Assembly (NCBI RefSeq): GCF_004336805.1 | Contig: NZ_SJXM01000001.1 | Location: 1-64,000, forward strand | DNA from: Aeromicrobium sp. IC_218 | GTDB lineage: Bacteria; Actinomycetota; Actinomycetes; Propionibacteriales; Nocardioidaceae | Length of the DNA: 64,000 bases | Direction: 5' to 3' | Shown here: positions 49,297 to 57,878 of the stretch, piece by piece | Layout: every line of letters begins with the position of its first letter | Numbering within the stretch: position 1 is the stretch's first letter | Program-made: the position numbers and the translations under genes | Notes under the pieces: model-generated | The model's database searches: none | What the model saw: only the letters and a program-made list of their open reading frames with translations | What the model was told of the DNA's origin: nothing

Positions 49297-50961
49297 CTAG
49301 CGGCGCCGCGCGACGACCTTCAGCACCATGCCGATCTCGGCGATGCGCAGCACCCGGCCGGCGAGCAGGTAGGTGGCCACGCCCAGCACGCCGCCGACGG
49401 CCAGCGCGACCAGGCCGCCACCGCTCTGGTCGACGTCCAGGCCGGCCAGGTCGAGCAGCCGCACCGCGGCCAGGACGACTCCGGCGGTGACGGCCAGCGC
49501 CAGGACGAGCCGCACGAGGAAGCGGAGCGTGACCGGGTCCAGGACGCGACCGATGCGGCGCGACAGCAGCGTCGTCACCACCACCGAGCCGACCAGGTAG
49601 GCGCCGCCGTACGCGAGCGCCAGCGCGGCCGGGACGAGCTCGGGCTCGACCGTGCGGACGAAGGTCACCGCCAGCGTGATGTTCGTGGCGGCGACCAGCA
49701 CCTGCACGAAGAAGGGGGTGCGGGTGTCCTCGTCGGCGTAGAACCCGCGCATCATCACGTAGTGCACGCTGAACAGCACGATCGCCGGCGCGAAGGCCTG
49801 CACCGCGTGACCGATGACCTCGGCGTTGTCGCCGATCGAGCCCCAGGCGTGCAGCGGGGCGATGGCCTGCGGACCCAGGCAGGCGACGCCCACGGCGATC
49901 GGGGCGACGACGGCCAGGGCGAGGCGCAGCGTGCGCATGAGCTCGGCCCGCATCGGGGCGTAGGCCCGGTCGGCGGCCAGGGCCGACAGCGTCGGCATCA
50001 GCGCGGTGGCCAGCGAGACGGTCACGACGCCGTGCGGGACCTGGCTGATGAGGAAGCCCATCTGGTAGACCGCCGAGCCGCCGGCGGTCGAGCCGTCGGT
50101 GGCGCCCGAGACCGTGGCGGACGTGGCCAGGCGGTTCACGACGACGAACGCGACCTGGTTGACCAGGATGAACAGCAGCGTCCAGTAGCCCAGCCGCAGG
50201 GTGTGGCCCAGGCCGGTGCCGCGCAGGTCGAACCGCGGGCGGAACCGGAACCCGACCGAGCGCAGGTAGGGCACCAGCACGAGCGCCTGCACCACGATGC
50301 CGGCCGTCGAGCCGGCGCCGAGGAGCCACGCCTCGCCGGTGGTGAAGCCGTCGACGTCCGTGGTGCCGCGCTCGGCCGCGCCGAAGACGACCGCGTACAC
50401 GACCAGCACGAGGCAGGCGACCAGGTTGTTGACGATCGGCGCCCACATCATCGGGCCGAAGCGCCGCCGCGAGTTGAGGATCTGCCCGGCCAGCACGAAC
50501 GCGCCGTAGAAGAACACCTGCGGCATGCACAGGCGCATCAGCAGCTCGGCGTCGGCGCGCTGGGCGGCGAGCTCGGGCTCGAAGAAGCTGTCGGCGAAGA
50601 CCAGGCGCACCACCCAGGGCGCCGCGGCGACCAGCACGACCGTCGCCAGGGCCAGGACGCCGAGACCGAGCGTCATGATGCGCTGGGCGTAGGCGTCGCC
50701 GCCGTCGGCGTCGTGCTTCATCGCCCGGACCAGCTGCGGCACCAGGACGACGTTGAAGATGCCGCCCGCGACCAGGATGTAGACCGCGTTCGGCACCGTG
50801 TTGGCGTTGTTGAAGATGTCCGCGTCCAGCGCGGAGCCGAGCACGTACGCGAGCAGGAAGAGCCGGACGAACCCGCTCAGCCGCGAGACGATCGTGCCCA
50901 GGGCCATCCAGGCGCTGGCGCGGACGAGCTCGCCGCCGCCCTGCTGCTCGTCGGTGCTCAC
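49297..50961 (-). CDS. murJ: Lipid II flippase MurJ
   Basis: A 554-residue MOP-family flippase with about fourteen membrane helices that moves lipid II to the outer face. Family segments include SWMALGTIVSRLSGFVRLFL-like ASAWMALGTIVSRLSGFVR, GGIFNVVLVPQLVRAM, PHGVVTVSLATALMPTLSAL and RGFYADEDTRTPFF. I start at GTG 50961, which overlaps the DUF6049 stop. The pseudokinase part that is fused to MurJ in mycobacteria is missing and is encoded next door. Confidence 0.93.
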   Translation of the reverse strand: MSTDEQQGGGELVRASAWMALGTIVSRLSGFVRLFLLAYVLGSALDADIFNNANTVPNAVYILVAGGIFNVVLVPQLVRAMKHDADGGDAYAQRIMTLGLGVLALATVVLVAAAPWVVRLVFADSFFEPELAAQRADAELLMRLCMPQVFFYGAFVLAGQILNSRRRFGPMMWAPIVNNLVACLVLVVYAVVFGAAERGTTDVDGFTTGEAWLLGAGSTAGIVVQALVLVPYLRSVGFRFRPRFDLRGTGLGHTLRLGYWTLLFILVNQVAFVVVNRLATSATVSGATDGSTAGGSAVYQMGFLISQVPHGVVTVSLATALMPTLSALAADRAYAPMRAELMRTLRLALAVVAPIAVGVACLGPQAIAPLHAWGSIGDNAEVIGHAVQAFAPAIVLFSVHYVMMRGFYADEDTRTPFFVQVLVAATNITLAVTFVRTVEPELVPAALALAYGGAYLVGSVVVTTLLSRRIGRVLDPVTLRFLVRLVLALAVTAGVVLAAVRLLDLAGLDVDQSGGGLVALAVGGVLGVATYLLAGRVLRIAEIGMVLKVVARRR

Positions 50962-52997
50962 GCGGTGCCCTCCCGGCGGTCGCGGCGGCGGAAGCGGAAG
51001 CGGCGCACGAGCGCGACGACGACGAACAGGCCGGCCAGGCCGATCGCGACCCACAGCACGGAGCCGACGGCGCTGGATCGCACGTTGAAGTCGACCGGGG
51101 TGCCGATGCGGTCGCCGTCCGGCGTGACCAGCGACGCCCGCAGGGTCGAGGAGCCCTGGTCGCCGACGTCGACCTGCACGGTCAACGTGTAGCGCGCCCC
51201 GGCGTCGATGGTGACCGGGTCGACGTCCTCGAGCGTCAGTCCCGGACGGCTGGAGCTGAGCTCGACGCCGACGGTGACCGGGCTGGCGGTGTCGTTGCTG
51301 ATGGTCAGCGGGAACTGCCCCTGGCTGCCGGACAGGGTGACCTGCTGCGGCGTGCCCAGGCTGATGTCGTCGAGCTCGGCGTCGAGTCGGCTCTCGAGCT
51401 CGCGGACGAAGGCCCGTCCGCCGGTGGGGTCGTCGCGCCAACGGGCCGACGCGGCGATGGCGACCAGCTGCTCGTCGGCGAGGGTGTCGTCCTCCTCGCT
51501 GCGCACCGAGCTCAGCGCCTGCTGCCGCTCGGCCAGGCGCTCGGCGGCGCGGACCTGCTCGACGGACAGCGTGTCGACGTCGGACGTGGCCGGCACGGTC
51601 GCCGTCGTGCGCGGGACGGTGCCGCCGAGCCGGGTGTCGAGCGACGCGCCCTGCACCCACGGCAGGTCGTAGAGCTGGCCCAGGTCGCCGGCGGGCCACT
51701 GCGACCCCGGGTCCCAGCCGCGCGGCAGCACGACGACGGCGTCGGTCGTGGCCGCGGGGTCGACGCTGCGCTGCAGCGAGGCCAGGGCCGACTCCGCCGC
51801 CAGCCACTGGCGCAGGCCCACCACCGAGTCCTCGCCCGGCACGCGGTCGAGCACCGAGTCCTGGAGCACGAGCGGGACGGTGCCGCCGTCGGCCTCGTAG
51901 CCGACCACGGAGCCCTGGGACCACTCGGTGTCTTCCAGGGCGTCGCTCGGGACGACGAGCGGGCGGTCGTCCTCGCGCCGGACGTCGGCCACGAGCGCGG
52001 TGTCGACGCCCCGGCTCCACACGACCCGCCGGCCGGAGAGGCCGAGCTCCTCCAGCGTGCGGGACGTGGCGTCGGCGATGACGTCGGGCAGCGCGCCGCT
52101 CGTGGTGTGCCGCGACAGGGCGAGCGCGTCGGGCTCGGCGTAGTCGACGACCCACAGGGAGGTGCGCCGCGCGAAGGCGAGCAGGTCGTCGCGGAAGGAC
52201 GTGACCTGCTGGCGCTGGGCGTCGGTGAGCTCGAGCTCGCCGGGCAGCCGGCGCCCGCGCGCGAGGTCGTCGAGCTCCACGAGCAGCGACGGGTCCAGGA
52301 CCGAGGTGCTCGTGGCCGGCGACGTGCGGGCCAGGTCGAGCACGTGGCGCAGGCGTCCGGCCGGCGACACCGCGGCCAGCAGCGCCTCGGGGTCGCGGTA
52401 GGTGCCGTCGCTGCCCAGGACGTCGGGGTTCGTGAACGGCCAGGCGACCGACACCGGCACGCGCGCCCGGGTGCCGGACAGCTTCGGCAGGAATGTCGTG
52501 GCGCGCGCGACGGCCTGGTTCTCGCGGACGCCCTCGGGGTCGGTGGCCAGCACCTGGACGCCGGTCGGGTAGACGCCGTCGGCGCCGGTGACCCCGAGCA
52601 GGCCGTAGGGGACGCGCAGGGTGAAGGACGTCGTGCTGCCCGGGGCGAGGTCGCCGAGCTGGGCGATCGCGTCGAGCTCGACGACCCGCACGCCGGTGTA
52701 GGCGGTGGAGCTGCGGACGGCGTCGCGCACCTGCGCGCGGGTGGTGAACGGCGAGGGGGCGATGACCAGGTAGGCCTGCGCGTCGGTCCAGGTCTCGCTG
52801 CCGCGGTTGGTGACGGTGCCCGACATCACGAGCGGCGCGCCCTCGACGAGCTGGGTCTGGCTCATCGCCGTCAGCCGCACCTGGAGGTCGTCGGGGTCGG
52901 TGGCGGCGGAGGCGGTGGGGGTCGCGGTGAGGGCCAGCACGGCCGTCGCCAGCACCGCCAGGAGACCCGCGAGTCGACGTCGGGCGGGCGTGGTCAC
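50958..52997 (-). CDS. DUF6049 family secreted membrane-anchored protein
   Basis: A 679-residue exported protein: signal peptide (about 1-32, ending TASAA), a large extracellular region with Ig-like beta stretches at both ends, and a C-terminal membrane helix (about 645-667) with a basic cytoplasmic tail RRFRFRRRDRREG. The gene is conserved just upstream of murJ in actinobacteria and corresponds in position to Rv3909 of M. tuberculosis. Its function is unknown; a cell-wall role with MurJ is likely from synteny. It has a GTG start divergent from the CCA-adding enzyme gene. Confidence 0.85.
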   Translation of the reverse strand: MTTPARRRLAGLLAVLATAVLALTATPTASAATDPDDLQVRLTAMSQTQLVEGAPLVMSGTVTNRGSETWTDAQAYLVIAPSPFTTRAQVRDAVRSSTAYTGVRVVELDAIAQLGDLAPGSTTSFTLRVPYGLLGVTGADGVYPTGVQVLATDPEGVRENQAVARATTFLPKLSGTRARVPVSVAWPFTNPDVLGSDGTYRDPEALLAAVSPAGRLRHVLDLARTSPATSTSVLDPSLLVELDDLARGRRLPGELELTDAQRQQVTSFRDDLLAFARRTSLWVVDYAEPDALALSRHTTSGALPDVIADATSRTLEELGLSGRRVVWSRGVDTALVADVRREDDRPLVVPSDALEDTEWSQGSVVGYEADGGTVPLVLQDSVLDRVPGEDSVVGLRQWLAAESALASLQRSVDPAATTDAVVVLPRGWDPGSQWPAGDLGQLYDLPWVQGASLDTRLGGTVPRTTATVPATSDVDTLSVEQVRAAERLAERQQALSSVRSEEDDTLADEQLVAIAASARWRDDPTGGRAFVRELESRLDAELDDISLGTPQQVTLSGSQGQFPLTISNDTASPVTVGVELSSSRPGLTLEDVDPVTIDAGARYTLTVQVDVGDQGSSTLRASLVTPDGDRIGTPVDFNVRSSAVGSVLWVAIGLAGLFVVVALVRRFRFRRRDRREGTA

Positions 52998-53038
52998 CCG
53001 GACATCGTAGAGGGGCCGGCCGCGTACAGTGGTCCCTC

Positions 53039-54463
53039 GTGTCCCCGACCCTGAGCCCCGAGCAGCGCGCCGCCGTCGAGCGCCACGTCGCCTCCGCCCC
53101 GCTGCTCGAGCTGGCCGGGCGCTTCGAGGCCGCCGGGCACGAGCTGGCCCTGGTCGGCGGTCCGGTGCGCGACGCGCTCCTCGGACGCCCGGGGGTCGAC
53201 TGGGACCTCACGACGTCCGCGACGCCCGAGCAGGTCGAGCGGGTCGTGGCCGGCTGGGCCGACGCCGTGTGGGACGTGGGCCGCGAGTTCGGCACCATCG
53301 CCCTGCGCAAGGGCGACGACCAGATCGAGATCACCACCTACCGCGCCGACACGTACGACAGCACGTCGCGCAAGCCCTCCGTCGCGTTCGGCGACCACAT
53401 CGAGGGCGACCTGTCGCGGCGCGACTTCGCGGTCAACGCCATGGCCGTCCGGCTCCCGTCGCTGGAGTTCGTCGACCCGTTCGGCGGGCTGGACGACCTG
53501 GCCGCGCAGGTGCTGCGCACGCCGGTGACCGCCGAGCAGTCCTTCGACGACGACCCGCTGCGGATGATGCGGGCGGCGCGCTTCACCTCCCAGCTCGGCT
53601 TCACCGCGGCGCCGGACGTGGTCGAGGCGATGACCGCCATGGCCGGCCGCATCGAGATCGTCTCGGCCGAGCGGGTCCGCGAGGAGCTGTCGAAGCTGGT
53701 GCTGGGCCGTGACCCGCGCGCCGGGCTGACGCTGCTCGTCGACACCGGGCTGGCCGACCACGTGCTGCCCGAGCTGCCGGCGCTGCGCCTGGAGAGCGAC
53801 GAGCACCACCGGCACAAGGACGTCTACGAGCACTCGCTGACCGTGCTGGAGCAGGCGATCGAGCAGGAGGACCGGCTCGGCGGACCCGACCTGGTCGTCC
53901 GGCTCGCCGCGCTGCTGCACGACATCGGCAAGCCGCGCACCCGGCGGTTCCAGCCCGGCGGGGCGGTGACCTTCCACCATCACGACGTCGTCGGCGCGAA
54001 GCTGGCCCGCAAGCGGCTGAAGGCGCTGCGCTACAGCAACGACGTCGTCGACCAGGTGAGCACGCTGGTCGAGCTGCACCTGCGCTTCCACGGCTACGGC
54101 AGCGGCGAGTGGACCGACTCGGCCGTCCGCCGCTACGTCCGCGACGCCGGCGACCAGCTCGAGCGGCTGCACATCCTCACGCGCGCCGACTGCACGACCC
54201 GCAACCAGCGCAAGGCCGCCCGGCTCCGCCGCTCCTACGACCACCTCGAGGAGCGCATCGCGGTGCTCTCGCAGGCCGAGGAGCTCGCGTCCATCCGTCC
54301 GGACCTGGACGGCCAGCAGATCATGACGATCCTCGACCTCGAGCCGGGGCCGGTCGTCGGCGAGGCCTACCGCTTCCTGCTCGACCTGCGCATGGACCGC
54401 GGCCCGATGAGCGAGGACGACGCGGCCGAGGCGCTGCGCGCCTGGTGGGCCGCCCGCGCCTAG
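53039..54463 (+). CDS. pcnA: CCA tRNA nucleotidyltransferase / poly(A) polymerase family
   Basis: A 474-residue class II nucleotidyltransferase that adds or repairs the tRNA 3' CCA. The active-site head is LVGGPVRDALLGRPGVDWDL with the DWDLTT aspartates. RRDFAVNAMA follows, then the ERVREELSKLVLG neck and a C-terminal HD domain, LAALLHDIGKPRTRRF with HHHDVVGAKLA. CCA addition fits the tRNA genes here, which lack an encoded CCA. GTG start, 41 bases from the divergent DUF6049 gene. Confidence 0.94.
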   Translation: MSPTLSPEQRAAVERHVASAPLLELAGRFEAAGHELALVGGPVRDALLGRPGVDWDLTTSATPEQVERVVAGWADAVWDVGREFGTIALRKGDDQIEITTYRADTYDSTSRKPSVAFGDHIEGDLSRRDFAVNAMAVRLPSLEFVDPFGGLDDLAAQVLRTPVTAEQSFDDDPLRMMRAARFTSQLGFTAAPDVVEAMTAMAGRIEIVSAERVREELSKLVLGRDPRAGLTLLVDTGLADHVLPELPALRLESDEHHRHKDVYEHSLTVLEQAIEQEDRLGGPDLVVRLAALLHDIGKPRTRRFQPGGAVTFHHHDVVGAKLARKRLKALRYSNDVVDQVSTLVELHLRFHGYGSGEWTDSAVRRYVRDAGDQLERLHILTRADCTTRNQRKAARLRRSYDHLEERIAVLSQAEELASIRPDLDGQQIMTILDLEPGPVVGEAYRFLLDLRMDRGPMSEDDAAEALRAWWAARA

Positions 54464-54471
54464 ACGTGCGA

Positions 54472-54505
54472 CGACCCCGGTCCGGCGGGTGCCGGACCGG
54501 GGTCG
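54472..54505. terminator. Bidirectional terminator between pcnA and the liv operon
   Basis: A perfect 15-base-pair stem (CGACCCCGGTCCGGC and its complement) with a GGGT loop, between converging stop codons. Confidence 0.82.
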
Positions 54506-54514
54506 CCGGAGGGG

Positions 54515-55810
54515 TCACTGCAGGCTGAAGCAGGGCTCGGAGAAGTCGTAGCCCTCGGCCGTCGGGCCGACCGTCAGCTCCTGCGCCATCGTCACGCCGG
54601 TCGGCGCGGACTCGTCGACCTTGCTGATGACGCTCGCCCGGTAGGCGGTCTCGCTCGGCTCGCCCGTCGTGCGGCCGGCCTCCGGGGGCAGGATGCCCTC
54701 GTAGTCGACCTCGTCGAGGTTCTTGGCCGCCTCGACGATCGCCTCGCGGGTCACGTCACCGTCGTCCGCGGCCTTCTTGATCGCCGCGAGCAGCGGGTAG
54801 CTCCACGTCCAACCGGCGGTGTAGCCGTCGTTGGGCGAGACGTCCTCGCCGATCGCCTGGCGCATCGCCTCGTGGCCGGGCGTGTCGGTGCCGAACGGGC
54901 CCCACGGGCCGGCCTGGAAGTACAGCGCCTTGAGCGCCGGCGCGGCCGCGGAGTCCAGCAGTGCCGGGTTCCAGGTCGGGCTCGAGCCGACGAAGGTGCC
55001 CTTGAAGCCCTGCGCGGCCGTGCCGCCGACGAGCGTCGCCATCTCGGCCGGACCGGTGCTGACGACCACGAGGTCGGGCTTCTCCTTGAGGATCGCCGCC
55101 ACGGCGCCGGCCTGGTTGTCCTGGCCGGTCGGGGTCTCGATCTTCTTGAACTCCAGGCCGTTCGCCTTCGCGGCCGCCTCGACGCCGGCCGCGGCGTCTC
55201 CGCCGTAGTCGCCGGGGTATCCGACCGCGACGACCTTGGCCTTCACGCCGCGGTTCGCGACCGCCCAGTCGACGCCGTTCATGGCCTCGAAGCAGTAGTT
55301 CGCGCCGCTCTCCAGGATCTGGTCCTCGAACTCCCACGCCGAGTTCCACGAGGCCGGGACGCCGATGACGTCGTCGCTCTTCATGTCCTCGAGGATCGCC
55401 AGCGTCTGGGACGAGCCGAGCGTCTGCGCGAGCGCGGCGACGTCCTTGCGCATCTCCTGGTACTTGCGGTTGTGGACCTCGGGGTTGTACTCGGCGTCGG
55501 CGATGTTGCTCTCGACGTCGATGTCGTACCCGCCGACGCCGCCGTCCTCGTTGACCTTCTTCCAGAACGCCTTCTGCGCGTCGGTGATCGGCACGGCGAG
55601 CGGCGCGAACGGGCCCTTGGTGAGGTCGGAGATGACGCCGAGGTAGATGCAGCCGTTGTCGGGGTTGATCTTGGCCGGGCACGCGTCGGAGCTGACGCCG
55701 TCGACGGCGCCACTGCCCTCGTCGTCGCCGCCGCTGCGGCAGCCGGTCAGGACGAGCGCGGTGAGCGTGAGGCCGACGGCCGCACGCAGCACGGGGGTGT
55801 GCAGCTTCAT
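54515..55810 (-). CDS. Substrate-binding lipoprotein of a branched-chain-type ABC importer (LivK-like)
   Basis: A 431-residue lipoprotein: signal with lipobox LTGC (Cys24), then a type I periplasmic-binding fold. Recognisable parts are YLGVISDLTKGPFAPLAVP, IADAEYNPEVHNRKYQEM and VVAVGYPGDYGGDAAAGVEA. Members bind leucine/isoleucine/valine, amides, urea or small carboxylates. The acyl-CoA synthetase in the same operon suggests an organic acid rather than amino acids (inference). It is the last gene of the operon. Confidence 0.88.
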   Translation of the reverse strand: MKLHTPVLRAAVGLTLTALVLTGCRSGGDDEGSGAVDGVSSDACPAKINPDNGCIYLGVISDLTKGPFAPLAVPITDAQKAFWKKVNEDGGVGGYDIDVESNIADAEYNPEVHNRKYQEMRKDVAALAQTLGSSQTLAILEDMKSDDVIGVPASWNSAWEFEDQILESGANYCFEAMNGVDWAVANRGVKAKVVAVGYPGDYGGDAAAGVEAAAKANGLEFKKIETPTGQDNQAGAVAAILKEKPDLVVVSTGPAEMATLVGGTAAQGFKGTFVGSSPTWNPALLDSAAAPALKALYFQAGPWGPFGTDTPGHEAMRQAIGEDVSPNDGYTAGWTWSYPLLAAIKKAADDGDVTREAIVEAAKNLDEVDYEGILPPEAGRTTGEPSETAYRASVISKVDESAPTGVTMAQELTVGPTAEGYDFSEPCFSLQ

Positions 55811-55866
55811 GGAACGGTTCCTTTCGGGGTGGACGGCCGACGGCCGCGCCGGGAGGTGGAGCGGGG

Positions 55867-56985
55867 TCAGTAGGAGAAGGGCCACCCCTTCCAGTAGTTG
55901 CGGACGCGCAGCCAGATGCCGAACAGGCCGCGCGGCTCGAAGATGAGGAAGCCGATGATCAGCAGGCCGTAGAGGATCGCCTCGAGCTGGAAGACCGACA
56001 GCAGGCCCGAGCTGCCCGAGGCGTCGCTGATGAACGGCAGCCAGTGCGCGATCTCGCCGGAGATGCGGCCGAGCGAGGCGATGAACAGGGCGCCCATGAT
56101 CGACCCGCTGATCGTCGCGACGCCGCCGATGAGCACCATCGCCAGGAACTGCACCGACAGCAGCAGGCTGAACGCGCTGGGCTCGAAGACGCCCACGACC
56201 GCGTAGTACAGCGCGCCGCTGACCCCGGCGAAGAAGGACGACATGGAGAAGGCCAGCAGCTTGGTGCGCGTCAGGTCGACGCCGATGACGGCGGCGGCGA
56301 CGTCGCGGTCGCGGACGGCGCCGAACGCGCGTCCGACGCCCGAGCGCGTGATGTTGCGGGCCAGCACGGCGAAGACGACCAGGAACACGAGCGCGAGCAG
56401 GAACTGCAGCTGTCCGCGGGTGAGCACCTCCCCGTCCTGGGAGAAGTCGATGCCGAAGAGCGTCAGCTCCGGGCCACGGCGGCCGACGCCCGGGCCACCG
56501 GTGATCTCGCGGGCCTCCCGGAAGATGTGGTCGCCCAGGAACACCAGGCCGAGCGTGACGATGGCCAGGTACAGGCCGCGCAGCCGGACGGCGAGCGGCC
56601 CGACCAGCAGGCCGGCGACGGCGGCGACCACGCCGGCGGCGGGCAGCCAGATCCACATCGGCAGCCCGTAGCCGAGCACCGGCCCCTCGGGGTCGCCGCC
56701 CAGGACGGCGCCGGTGTAGGCGCCCAGGCCGATGAAGAAGGCGTGCCCGAGCGAGACCTGTCCGGCGTACCCGGTGACGAGGTTGAGACCGATCGCCCCG
56801 ACCGCGGCGATCATGCCGAGGGTCAGCACCAGCAGCAGGTCGTCCGTCACGACGAAGGGCAGCAGCGCGGCGAGCACGACGATCGCCAGCACCGAGCGGC
56901 GCTTCGCCGGGGTGTTGAGCATCGCCATCTCCTGCGTGTACGCGGTGCGCAGGAGCGGACGGTTGCGCAGTGCGGAGCGGCTCAT
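55867..56985 (-). CDS. Branched-chain-type ABC importer permease (LivM-like)
   Basis: A 372-residue permease with about nine membrane helices. The LivM signatures are GLNLVTGYAGQVSLGHAFFI-type (visible as VTGYAGQVSLGHAFF), LRGLYLAIVTLGLVFL and GRAFGAVRDRDVAAAVIGVD, which contains the EAA-like loop. The N-terminal 30 residues are cytoplasmic. Its ATG overlaps the LivH-like stop, and it precedes the binding-protein gene by 56 bases. Confidence 0.92.
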   Translation of the reverse strand: MSRSALRNRPLLRTAYTQEMAMLNTPAKRRSVLAIVVLAALLPFVVTDDLLLVLTLGMIAAVGAIGLNLVTGYAGQVSLGHAFFIGLGAYTGAVLGGDPEGPVLGYGLPMWIWLPAAGVVAAVAGLLVGPLAVRLRGLYLAIVTLGLVFLGDHIFREAREITGGPGVGRRGPELTLFGIDFSQDGEVLTRGQLQFLLALVFLVVFAVLARNITRSGVGRAFGAVRDRDVAAAVIGVDLTRTKLLAFSMSSFFAGVSGALYYAVVGVFEPSAFSLLLSVQFLAMVLIGGVATISGSIMGALFIASLGRISGEIAHWLPFISDASGSSGLLSVFQLEAILYGLLIIGFLIFEPRGLFGIWLRVRNYWKGWPFSY

Positions 56986-57878
56986 ACGCGCTCCACCTCC
57001 TTCTGGCCGAACAGGCCGTACGGACGCACGAGCAGGACGGCGAACATGAGGGCGTAGGGCGCGACGAGGGCGAAGTTGGCGCCCAGCCACGGGGCGACGT
57101 CGGGCTGGTAGACCGCCGTGAGCGCCTCCACGACGCCGACGGCCAGACCGCCGATGACGGCACCGTTGATCGACTCCAGGCCGCCGATGATGATCGCCGG
57201 CAGCGCCTTGAGCGCGATGATCCAGGTGGTCTGCTCGATGCCGGCCGCCTGCGTGGCGACGAAGGTGCCGGCGATCGCGGCCAGGCCGCCGGCGATCGCC
57301 CAGGCCAGCGCGAACATCGTGCCGACCTTGATGCCCTGGGCCAGCGCGGTCTCCTGGTCCAGCGCGGTGGCGCGCATGGCCAGGCCGGTGCGGGACTTGC
57401 GGAAGAAGGTCAGCAGGCCGACCACGACCAGCGCGGTGACGACCATGAGTCCCAGCGTCTGGTGCGAGATCGAGACGCCGCCGACGGAGAGGCGCTCCGA
57501 CCCACCGGGGTACTCGACGATCTTGGACTGCACGCCGATGTACCGGTTGGCGATGATGCGCAGCACGATGTCGACGCCGATGGTGATGATCGCCAGGGTG
57601 AACACCGGCTTGCCGACCATCGGACGCATCGCGAGCCGCTCGACGACCATGCCGAGCACGGCACCGCAGAGGGCGGCCAGGACCAGGCCGATCCAGAACG
57701 GCAGCTCCCACACGCGGGTGAAGTGGTAGGCGAACAGACCGCCGATGATCATCAGCGACGGCTGCGCGAAGCTGATCACCTTCGTGGCCTTGTAGATCAT
57801 GACGTAGCCCAGGGCGAGCAGGGCGTAGACCGAGCCCTGGCCGAGGCCGTTGACGAGCGCCTGCACGAAGTCGGTCAC
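56982..57878 (-). CDS. Branched-chain-type ABC importer permease (LivH-like)
   Basis: A 298-residue permease. It has NGLGQGSVYALLALGYVMIY at the start, a central ERLAMRPMVGKPVFTLAIIT, and GLAMRATALDQETALAQGIK, the cytoplasmic loop that meets the ATPases, then ALPAIIIGGLESINGAVIGG. GTG start at 57878 overlaps the acyl-CoA synthetase stop. It pairs with the LivM-like protein. Confidence 0.92.
   Translation of the reverse strand: MTDFVQALVNGLGQGSVYALLALGYVMIYKATKVISFAQPSLMIIGGLFAYHFTRVWELPFWIGLVLAALCGAVLGMVVERLAMRPMVGKPVFTLAIITIGVDIVLRIIANRYIGVQSKIVEYPGGSERLSVGGVSISHQTLGLMVVTALVVVGLLTFFRKSRTGLAMRATALDQETALAQGIKVGTMFALAWAIAGGLAAIAGTFVATQAAGIEQTTWIIALKALPAIIIGGLESINGAVIGGLAVGVVEALTAVYQPDVAPWLGANFALVAPYALMFAVLLVRPYGLFGQKEVERV

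Noticed and set aside
50962-53337. In-frame upstream extension of murJ to over 1300 codons
   Set aside because: The extension runs antisense-like through the DUF6049 gene in another frame and into pcnA; MurJ homology begins at the GTG at 50961.
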